Shown: positions 53,597 to 59,545 of the stretch, piece after piece
Numbering within the stretch: position 1 is the first letter of the stretch
Layout: each line of letters starts with the position of its first letter
Source: Winogradskyella wichelsiae
Lineage (GTDB): Bacteria; Bacteroidota; Bacteroidia; Flavobacteriales; Flavobacteriaceae
Reading direction: 5' to 3'
DNA length: 64,000 bases
Assembly: GCF_013403925.1 (NCBI RefSeq)
Contig: NZ_JABFDJ010000002.1
Coordinates: 372,001 to 436,000, forward strand
Position numbers and translations under genes: made by a program
Notes under the pieces: generated by a model
What the model was told of the DNA's origin: nothing
The model's database searches: none
What the model saw: only the letters and a program-made list of their open reading frames with translations

Positions 53597-53818
53597 ATGG
53601 CGGCAATACTACTCTTAGAAAGTAAAACAACTATTTCTACTGTATCAATCTCAACTAATGAAACAACTGATGAAGATTATGGTTGTGCATCTGATTGCGT
53701 TAGAGCTTCGAGAACAATAATTCAATTTGCATCAGACGTATTGGATGAAGATCCAAACGATCATATTGATGATTATTTGAATCTATACCACAGTTGCTAT
53801 GCTCAAAATTGTGGATAA
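53597..53818 (+). pseudogene. Cysteine-pair peptide A with lost start and signal sequence
   Basis: Open frame for a 73-residue acidic peptide with CASDC, then a 32-residue spacing to LYHSC, and QNCG at the end, the same Cys pattern as peptides B-D. By alignment the ATG at 53597 is an internal Met: the sequence just before it encodes Lys-Lys-Val-Phe-Asn-Leu, equal to the start of the signal peptide in B. The usual ATG, and about 35 bases of leader between two A tracts, are missing. The product would lack a complete signal peptide, so I treat it as inactivated, although translation from 53597 cannot be excluded. Confidence 0.6.
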
Positions 53819-53941
53819 ATAATCCAAATGGGATTGTTGTGTGCGATTTAACAATAATAACGGTCTAAAAGGTACTGACCACCCTTATGAAAATAAAGAT
53901 TTTACAACAAAAAATATTAACCTTATTAAAAACATTTAATT

Positions 53942-54550
53942 ATGAAAAAAACATTTATAAAGAATTTAGCTTTAATCGTTCTGATTTTTAATTTAAATTC
54001 TTGCTCTCAAGAAGAAGTTATAAGTAAAGAAAAAGATTTATTCAATTTTAGTAAAATTAAAATTGATTTAAGCAAATCAGATTTAGGAAACGAAATCAAA
54101 GTATTTGATTATAAGGATAAAAAAGAATTAATTTCAAAAATAGAATCTTCATTTGGTTTAATAATAAAAGATTCTAGAGAGTTAATAAAAAATGATTCTG
54201 AAGTATCAGATGTTTTTATTAATGTTTCTTTTAAAGATGGAAAAGCAACGATTTCAGAAATTACTGAAATAGATACTAAAAACGATATTATTAGACAATC
54301 ATTTAAATATGACGATTCTAAAAATTCTTATGATGCAAAAAGAGGTGGGCCATATATTGCTGACTTAGCAAGTTGTCCAAATGAATATTCTCAAGTTGAT
54401 TCTTGCAGCAACGTTAGTGGCCCAGAAGAATGTGTTGGTGGAGCTGTTCAATCATATTTGAGCAATAATATTTCTGGAATTGGAGATTGTGCTAATATTC
54501 AAGTGCAGGTTGGTACGTTTACCACTAAAGTTTGCGGAAAAACCTGTTAA
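53942..54550 (+). CDS. Lipoprotein with cysteine-rich C-terminal region
   Basis: 202 residues. The signal ends FNLNSC (Cys21), a lipobox. The middle is charged (ISKIESSFGLIIKDSREL, DVFINVSFKDGKATISEI). The last 60 residues contain eight cysteines, including SQVDSCSNVSGPEEC and KVCGKTC, probably forming disulfides outside the cytoplasm. I do not recognise the family. It lies between peptide A and the first GLPGLI gene, where other units have nothing, and its upstream bases (CATTTAATTATG) resemble the peptide leaders. It may be an extra cargo of this cassette array. Confidence 0.7.
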   Translation: MKKTFIKNLALIVLIFNLNSCSQEEVISKEKDLFNFSKIKIDLSKSDLGNEIKVFDYKDKKELISKIESSFGLIIKDSRELIKNDSEVSDVFINVSFKDGKATISEITEIDTKNDIIRQSFKYDDSKNSYDAKRGGPYIADLASCPNEYSQVDSCSNVSGPEECVGGAVQSYLSNNISGIGDCANIQVQVGTFTTKVCGKTC

Positions 54551-54743
54551 TGAATTGATTAAAAACTGCACACAACACAGTATATAAAAAATAGCCATTA
54601 AGAGCTAATTCAAAAGTTTAGTTCTTTTCTGCTTTCTTTGTTTTAATCTGCAAATTGGTAATTTAAATCTGCTACTTTTCATATACAAGACGGTTATAAA
54701 CACCTATAAGATGTTAAGGCAATCCCATTTTAAAATTATATAT

Positions 54744-55476
54744 ATGAAAACTATTTATAAATTTTTTGCTATTGTATTAATAATAAATTTCAATATTGGA
54801 TTTTCTCAAAATAGTATTAACGGGAGAATCACTTATAATGTTTCCTTAAGTATTCCAAAAGAACGTATTGACGAATATGAAAAATCAAATAAAGGAGCAA
54901 GTTCTGATGCTATTACTATTTTGAAGAATTCAAAAAATGTTAATAGTATAATAGAGTTCAGCTTGGGTAAGTCTAAATATTATGTATTAGATGAATTAGA
55001 CAATGATTTATCTGAAAATGAAATTATTAATTTAGCTAAGACTAGAGCTGGAGGTAATAAAGTATATTACTCAGAAAACAGTTCAAAATCAATCGATGTT
55101 TTTGAGCAAGATTGCAAGTTAGGTGAATGTTTTTTGATAAAGAATGAGATTTTAGATTGGAAATTATTAAAAGAAACAAAAAAAAATTAGTGGTTATACC
55201 TGCTATAAAGCAATTTTAAACTATAAAAATAAAGATATTATTTTTTGGTACACACCAGAAATTTCTATCAATTTTGGACCTAAAAACTTTTTAGGATTAC
55301 CAGGAGCAATATTAGAAATTCAAGATGGTTACTTTTCTTTTAGTGCAACAAATATTGAATTAAATTTAAAGAGTGATGAACTTTCCATAGAAAAACCAAA
55401 AGGAAAGCTCGTTACAAAAGATGAATATGATAAAATGTTACAAAAGGCATTTCCTGAATTTTTTGATGAAAACTAA
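54744..55476 (+). pseudogene. GLPGLI-family gene 1, frameshifted in an A9 tract
   Basis: Starts at ATG 54744 (signal peptide MKTIYKFFAIVLIINFNIGFSQ). The first frame ends at 55190 after LKETKKN. One base less in the run of nine A (55178-55186) would continue as TKKISGYTCYKAILNY and on to NFLGLPGAILEIQDG and the stop at 55476, a full GLPGLI (Porph_ging) protein of about 240 residues. The other three copies in the region are intact at this point (for example the segment before GNYNCYKA). So this copy is a pseudogene, a phase-variable gene or expressed by slippage. I favour inactivation. A small TonB-receptor remnant follows at 55475-55506. Confidence 0.8.
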
Positions 55477-55506
55477 ATACACACCACTAATTACAATAAA
55501 AAAGAC
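55475..55506 (+). pseudogene. Micro-remnant of the TonB receptor gene
   Basis: About 30 bases (AATACACACCACTAATTAC and following) match 59898-59930 inside the intact TonB receptor gene with few differences. It lies just after a GLPGLI gene, the place where the receptor sits in the intact unit, so it is read as what is left of a deleted receptor. Confidence 0.55.
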
Positions 55507-55580
55507 CACATTTTACAATAACCAAAATGATTTTAATATTTACAAATCATGTTGTTAATGAGATAACAAATGTCCTCTAT

Positions 55581-55641
55581 TCCCTAAATTTCAGGGAGAC
55601 ATTAGTTATTAATCAACCTATTAAAAAAAATGTAATAGGTT
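55581..55641 (+). promoter_or_regulatory. Leader hairpins of peptide B
   Basis: Two small stems: TCCCT/AGGGA (55581-55597) and AACCTATT/AATAGGTT (55615-55641). The second ends 14 nt before the ATG, as in peptides C and D, with compensatory base changes among the three. Likely an RNA element controlling translation. Confidence 0.65.
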
Positions 55642-55655
55642 TAAAGACTTAAATT

Positions 55656-55847
55656 ATGAATAAAAAAGTATTTAGCTTAATGGCTGTGGTGATATTTGTA
55701 AGTAGTACACTAAATGCAATTAATATGAACTGCACTGCCGCGGCATATGCTCTTGAAGAATTATTAGGATTCGAACTAGATTATGAGGATTTCGCGCAAT
55801 TATATGATGATTGCGAAAGAATATATAATTGTAGCTGCAATAATTAA
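55656..55847 (+). CDS. Small secreted cysteine-pair peptide B
   Basis: 63 residues. Signal peptide MNKKVFSLMAVVIFVSSTLNA, then an acidic mature peptide of about 42 residues with Cys, 26 residues, LYDDC, and a final NCSCNN. Two predicted helices joined by a disulfide are the simplest model. The signal region is nearly the same as in peptides C and D, while the mature parts share only the Cys pair and the Leu/Ala-Tyr-x-x-Cys pattern. Followed by a hairpin and then GLPGLI gene 2. Function unknown: secreted effector, signal or antimicrobial are all possible. Confidence 0.72.
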   Translation: MNKKVFSLMAVVIFVSSTLNAINMNCTAAAYALEELLGFELDYEDFAQLYDDCERIYNCSCNN

Positions 55848-55854
55848 TTTAATC

Positions 55855-55886
55855 AAGTGCTATTGATTAAAATATCGGTGGCACTT
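55855..55886 (+). terminator. Hairpin between peptide B and GLPGLI gene 2
   Basis: AAGTGCTATTGAT pairs with ATCGGTGGCACTT through 13 base pairs (three G-U). It is not followed by a T run, so it is probably a 3' stabiliser or partial terminator that separates peptide and GLPGLI expression. Confidence 0.5.
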
Positions 55887-55901
55887 AAAATTTGAAAAAA
55901 G

Positions 55902-56648
55902 ATGATTTATAAAATGAAATTTTTACTTGGGATTTTTTTCTTAAGCTCCTATATTTTTGTTTTTCAATACAGCAATAAAATTTCTATAATTGAATATGGT
56001 ATTTCCAATGATATTGAATTAAAAAAAGATAAGAAAGAGATTAATAAAAATAAAGAAATTATAGGTAATGCTTTAGATAAAATTAAAGAAACCACGCTTC
56101 AGTTGATTTTTACAAAAGAAGAATCAATTTTTAAAAAAGAAGGCGGCTTAGAAGTAGGAGAAGAAGGAATCAAGAGTAGACTTGCAAATGTTTTGAGCGG
56201 CGTAAAGGGACTATATTATAGAAACATTTCTGCTAAAGAATTTTTACATCAAAAAGAATCATTTTCAAAATTATTTTTAATAGACATTAGTAAACAGGAG
56301 CAAAATTGGACACTTACTAAAGAAAGCAAAATGATTGGTGAATATAAATGCTACAAAGCTGTTTTAACTGAAAAATATGTTACTAGGTCAGGTATTGATA
56401 ATGAACGAGAGATTGAGGCTTGGTACGCTCCAGAAATACCCGAACCTTATGGGCCGCTTAACTATGGAAATTTGCCTGGTTTAATTTTGGAGTTAACAAA
56501 AAAAAGATTTACATATTATGCTAAAAGCATAAAATTAAATGTTAAGGATAGCGAGTTAAAGATAACCAAACCAACTAAAGGAGAAAAATTAACAACAATA
56601 GAATTTAATGATCTTATTATGAAATTAAAAGAAACCATTAGGTTTTAA
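55902..56648 (+). CDS. GLPGLI-family secreted protein 2
   Basis: About 248 residues (ATG 55902; ATG 55914 gives MKFLLGIFFLSSYIFVF as signal). The family core is present: WTLTKESKMIGEYKCYKAVL, EAWYAPEIPEPYGPL, YGNLPGLILEL (with Asn for the first Gly of GLPGLI). The GLPGLI/Porph_ging family consists of beta-rich envelope proteins found in multiple copies in Bacteroidota. No function is established. Directly downstream is a decayed TonB receptor start, showing that this unit once had the full order peptide-GLPGLI-receptor. Confidence 0.85.
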   Translation: MIYKMKFLLGIFFLSSYIFVFQYSNKISIIEYGISNDIELKKDKKEINKNKEIIGNALDKIKETTLQLIFTKEESIFKKEGGLEVGEEGIKSRLANVLSGVKGLYYRNISAKEFLHQKESFSKLFLIDISKQEQNWTLTKESKMIGEYKCYKAVLTEKYVTRSGIDNEREIEAWYAPEIPEPYGPLNYGNLPGLILELTKKRFTYYAKSIKLNVKDSELKITKPTKGEKLTTIEFNDLIMKLKETIRF

Positions 56649-56659
56649 AGTTATTCTTA

Positions 56660-56876
56660 ATGAACATTAGATATATCTTTTATTTTATTTGTTTTATTAT
56701 TAAACTTTTGTTCCAATGCCCAACAAATTCAAATTACAGGTAAAGTGTCGGACACCTTACAAAATTCTTTAGCAGTTCCACAAGCTAATGACCAAGATAT
56801 AAAATTTGCTATTACAGAAAATAACGGCAGTTACAAACTAGGTTTTGTAAAAAAACAAACCTACGGCTTACCATAA
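56660..56876 (+). pseudogene. Truncated start of a TonB receptor gene
   Basis: The frame encoding NAQQIQITGKVSDTLQNSL, DQDIKFAITENNGSYKL and KKQTYGLP closely matches the start of the intact receptor at 59539 (SQQIQVKGKVTDTVQTSLP, DQDVKFAITENNGSYKL). It ends in a stop after about 60 codons of matching sequence and its signal sequence is out of frame. The rest is replaced by repeat R copy 2. It follows GLPGLI gene 2 by 12 bp. Confidence 0.85.
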
Positions 56877-56900
56877 GTTATAAACAACAGACCAAAATGA

Positions 56901-57264
56901 TTTCAAAATTATAGATTATGTTATTAACGATTATTTGAAATTTCTAATCTCTAAGGATTGATTTCATTTTAAACAAAACAACAACTCATTCACATACAAA
57001 AAATTAGTATTAAACCCCAAACACAAAATTGTTAAAGCTTTGATTATTTTATAGTTTCAATTACGGTTTTTCCGCAGTAGAATTACGGAAAAACCGTAAA
57101 CTTAAAATTGATAGAAAATTCTCATATTCCCCTTGGTTATTTCTATTTTTTTTTTTTAGATTTACAACGTTGGAAACCACATTTAGAGTTATTTAGAAGT
57201 CACTCTTTATGTTGTAACCAACAAAAAATGTTTAAACATATAGCTTGCGCAAGCTTTTTATTTT
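56901..57264 (+). repeat. Long direct repeat R, copy 2
   Basis: About 364 bp, the counterpart of 53129-53490, beginning inside what was the tail of the broken secreted-protein gene and ending after the palindrome AGCTTGCGCAAGCT (57242-57255) plus T5. It separates the receptor remnant from peptide C and continues as the peptide leader. Confidence 0.85.
57061..57099. promoter_or_regulatory. Perfect 14-bp inverted repeat in R copy 2
   Basis: TTACGGTTTTTCCG and CGGAAAAACCGTAA, same stem as at 53290-53328, loop differing by one base. Confidence 0.75.
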
Positions 57265-57387
57265 GTTAAAGAATACAATAGCAAAAAAATGACTTCTACT
57301 TCTCATTTTCTTAATGAGAGAACAAAAGACTTCTAAATTTAAAAGACTTCTATTCCCTAAATTTTAAGGAGACATTAGTTATTAATC

Positions 57388-57415
57388 GACCTGTCTTAAA
57401 AAAATTGAATAGGTT
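57388..57415 (+). promoter_or_regulatory. Leader hairpin of peptide C
   Basis: GACCTGTC pairs with GAATAGGTT using two G-U pairs and a bulge. It ends 14 nt before the peptide C ATG. Homologous to 55615-55641 and 58490-58516. Confidence 0.6.
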
Positions 57416-57429
57416 TAAAATCTTAAATT

Positions 57430-57648
57430 ATGAAGAAAAAAATATTTGGCCTTATGGCTGTGGTAATGCTTGTTGGTAGTTCAATGAATTTGAATGCTTA
57501 CCAGAATAATAATAAATCAGAAGATCAAGCTTCATGTTTTGAACAAGGTGTATATTTTGCACAATGGCTCACATCAACAAGTGGAGGTACCGCTATTGAT
57601 AGAGTACAAATTGCATTAGCTTATCAAGACTGGTGTGAAAACCTGTAA
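57430..57648 (+). CDS. Small secreted cysteine-pair peptide C
   Basis: 72 residues. Signal peptide MKKKIFGLMAVVMLVGSSMN followed by LNA; mature part about 49 residues with ASCFEQGVYFAQW, a Thr/Ser/Gly turn, and IALAYQDWCENL. The two Cys are 32 residues apart. The sequence fits two amphipathic helices closed by a disulfide. Leader and signal peptide match peptides B and D; the mature part does not. Followed by a hairpin and GLPGLI gene 3. Confidence 0.75.
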   Translation: MKKKIFGLMAVVMLVGSSMNLNAYQNNNKSEDQASCFEQGVYFAQWLTSTSGGTAIDRVQIALAYQDWCENL

Positions 57649-57656
57649 ATAAATAA

Positions 57657-57693
57657 AAGCCTTAATATTGAAAATTTAGATTTATTAAGGCTT
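57657..57693 (+). terminator. Hairpin between peptide C and GLPGLI gene 3
   Basis: AAGCCTTAATA and TATTAAGGCTT are perfectly complementary (11 bp) with a 15-base loop. There is no strong T run after it, so it may be a partial terminator or a processing and stabilising stem. Confidence 0.55.
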
Positions 57694-57709
57694 ATTTCAA
57701 TAAAAAACT

Positions 57710-58435
57710 ATGAAATGCTCATCCAAATTTATTGCCATAATACTACTATTAATACCTTTTTTAAATATAGCGCAAGAAAATCTCGAAATTGATTATAAAG
57801 TTAAAATCGTTGTTGATTTAGACACTCTCAAAGGACCAGAAGATTTTAAGCAAGTTTTCAGTAATGCTATTGATAAATCAGAATTATTAACATTCAAATT
57901 AAAAATAAACAATAAAGAGAACAAAACAATATTCAATAAGCTTAAAATGCTTGATCCGTCATTTACTAAATTAGATGATCTAGTAATTAATCAAATAATC
58001 CAAATTGAAGGTAACTATTACACTTACCAAAATGACATTATTCACAGTTATAATCTATTGGGCACAGACTTTAATGTTCAAATCAACAATATAATTAGTT
58101 GGAAAATAACAAAAGAGATAAAAAAAATTAATGATTACGAGTGTTTAAAAGCGATAGGAAGTGTTAAATACGGTAAGTTGAAAGGAAAAACTATAACAGC
58201 CTGGTTTTCCAAAATGATTCCTTTACCCTATGGCCCAAAAATATATAATAGCCTTCCTGGGTTAGTTTTAGAAGTCCATGAACCAAACGCAATAATATAT
58301 GCTGAAAATATAAAAATTTTAGAAAAACCTATTAAGATTGATATTCCCTCAAAAGACGAGTTAATATCAGCGGAGGATGCTGAAAAAAAAACCCAAAAGC
58401 TAGATGAAAAAGCAGAACAATTTCTTAGACAATAA
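57710..58435 (+). CDS. GLPGLI-family secreted protein 3
   Basis: 241 residues. Signal peptide of about 22 residues (FIAIILLLIPFLNIAQ). The core is WKITKEIKKINDYECLKAIG, ITAWFSKMIPLPYGPKIY and NSLPGLVLEVHEP, the GLPGLI motif in the form Ser-Leu-Pro-Gly-Leu-Val. The C-terminus is Lys/Glu-rich (DAEKKTQKLDEKAEQFL). Paralogous to the copies at 55902 and 58823 but diverged. It is preceded by peptide C and followed by peptide D without a receptor gene between. Confidence 0.85.
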   Translation: MKCSSKFIAIILLLIPFLNIAQENLEIDYKVKIVVDLDTLKGPEDFKQVFSNAIDKSELLTFKLKINNKENKTIFNKLKMLDPSFTKLDDLVINQIIQIEGNYYTYQNDIIHSYNLLGTDFNVQINNIISWKITKEIKKINDYECLKAIGSVKYGKLKGKTITAWFSKMIPLPYGPKIYNSLPGLVLEVHEPNAIIYAENIKILEKPIKIDIPSKDELISAEDAEKKTQKLDEKAEQFLRQ

Positions 58436-58489
58436 GCTTTTTAAGATATTGAAAACATGTTGATGAATGTAAAGTGAAATTCATTAACC

Positions 58490-58516
58490 AACCTATCTTA
58501 AAAAATGTGATGGGTT
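58490..58516 (+). promoter_or_regulatory. Leader hairpin of peptide D
   Basis: AACCTATC pairs with GATGGGTT: compared with peptide B the closing U-A pair became C-G and one U-A became U-G, so pairing is kept. It ends 14 nt before the ATG of peptide D. Confidence 0.65.
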
Positions 58517-58530
58517 TAAAGTCTTAAATT

Positions 58531-58752
58531 ATGAAGAATAAAATATTTAGCCTTTTGGCTGTGGTATTGTTTACAACAATTTTAATGAGTGTTGCTCCGG
58601 AAATTTCCGATGAAAATCCAGTAAGTTGTACTGACGTAGCTATTGATACTCACAACAAAATGATAAAAAAAGGATATAATCATCTTACATCTAATGATGC
58701 GGCAGATACAGCTTATGATTCATGTGTTGCTAATGGTGGTTCAGAAAATTAA
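58531..58752 (+). CDS. Small secreted cysteine-pair peptide D
   Basis: 73 residues. Signal peptide MKNKIFSLLAVVLFTTILMSVA; the mature part begins PEISDENPVSC, then after 31 residues AYDSCVANGG. Predicted as two helices linked by a disulfide, like B and C. Followed by a terminator-like hairpin, then GLPGLI gene 4 and the intact TonB receptor, so this is the only complete unit of the array. Confidence 0.75.
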   Translation: MKNKIFSLLAVVLFTTILMSVAPEISDENPVSCTDVAIDTHNKMIKKGYNHLTSNDAADTAYDSCVANGGSEN

Positions 58753-58773
58753 CCTCACAAAATTAAACTATTT

Positions 58774-58810
58774 AAATCATGTTGGTTAAATCTAACTGAC
58801 ATGATTTTTT
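58774..58810 (+). terminator. Terminator-like hairpin between peptide D and GLPGLI gene 4
   Basis: AAATCATGT pairs with ACATGATTT, with additional pairing (GGTTA/TAACT) inside, followed by T6. A partial terminator here would give more peptide than GLPGLI transcript. Confidence 0.7.
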
Positions 58811-58822
58811 AAACACTTTTTT

Positions 58823-59545
58823 ATGAAAAACAAAACTTTAATTTTCTTTTTTTTCTTGACACACATCTTAGTTTTTGCTCAAAAAAGTTGTAGAGTAACT
58901 TATGATGTAGAAATAACAGAGGATTTTTTTAAGGAAGAAGATGGAACTATAGCAGTAGGGTACGATAAAAAAATCAATGAAGCTTTAAAAACTAACGCAC
59001 CCAATTTTAATTTCAGTTTAAAAATAAACAACGATGCATCGTACTTTGAGGCTGTAAAAACAATGTCAAATGATAATGATAGTTTTGGTCATAAAATGAC
59101 TACAGCAATATTACAAGCAAAGAATAAATATTACGTAAACACTAGTAAGGATCAAAAACTAACCGAAGTTGAGGCTTATGGTAAAAAATATATAATACTA
59201 GATAGCATAAACGATTGGGAAATAACTAAAGAGCAAAAAAAAATTGGAAATTATAATTGCTACAAAGCAATTACAAAAAAAGTATCATTAAACAGTGATG
59301 GTACTTTTATTACAGACATAGTAGCATGGTTTACAACTGAACTGCCGTATTCTTTTGGACCAATTGGATATGGAGGTCTACCTGGTTTAATCTTAGAATT
59401 AAAAGACGATGTGATTACTTATAGACTCAAAACCATAGATTTTAAACAGCCTGTAAAAATATCAAAGCCTACTGATGGTGAAAAAGTTACAAATAAAGAA
59501 TTACTCAAAATAGGCGAAAAATCAAATGAAAGTAGAGGGTGGTAG
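58823..59545 (+). CDS. GLPGLI-family secreted protein 4
   Basis: 240 residues with a signal peptide of about 19 residues (LIFFFFLTHILVFAQ). The core is WEITKEQKKIGNYNCYKAIT, IVAWFTTELPYSFGPIG and YGGLPGLILELKDD, the canonical GLPGLI motif. The protein is expected in the periplasm or at the outer membrane. Its last 7 bases overlap the start of the TonB receptor gene, so the two are translationally coupled, suggesting that GLPGLI protein and receptor act together. Confidence 0.9.
   Translation: MKNKTLIFFFFLTHILVFAQKSCRVTYDVEITEDFFKEEDGTIAVGYDKKINEALKTNAPNFNFSLKINNDASYFEAVKTMSNDNDSFGHKMTTAILQAKNKYYVNTSKDQKLTEVEAYGKKYIILDSINDWEITKEQKKIGNYNCYKAITKKVSLNSDGTFITDIVAWFTTELPYSFGPIGYGGLPGLILELKDDVITYRLKTIDFKQPVKISKPTDGEKVTNKELLKIGEKSNESRGW

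Noticed and set aside
53129..57264. Repeat R as an insertion sequence
   Set aside because: No transposase frame, no terminal inverted repeats at its borders and no target duplication were seen. Tandem unit duplication explains it better.
55656..58752. Peptides B-D as class II bacteriocins with double-glycine leaders
   Set aside because: Their N-termini are Sec-type signal peptides without a Gly-Gly processing site, and no peptidase-containing ABC transporter is near.
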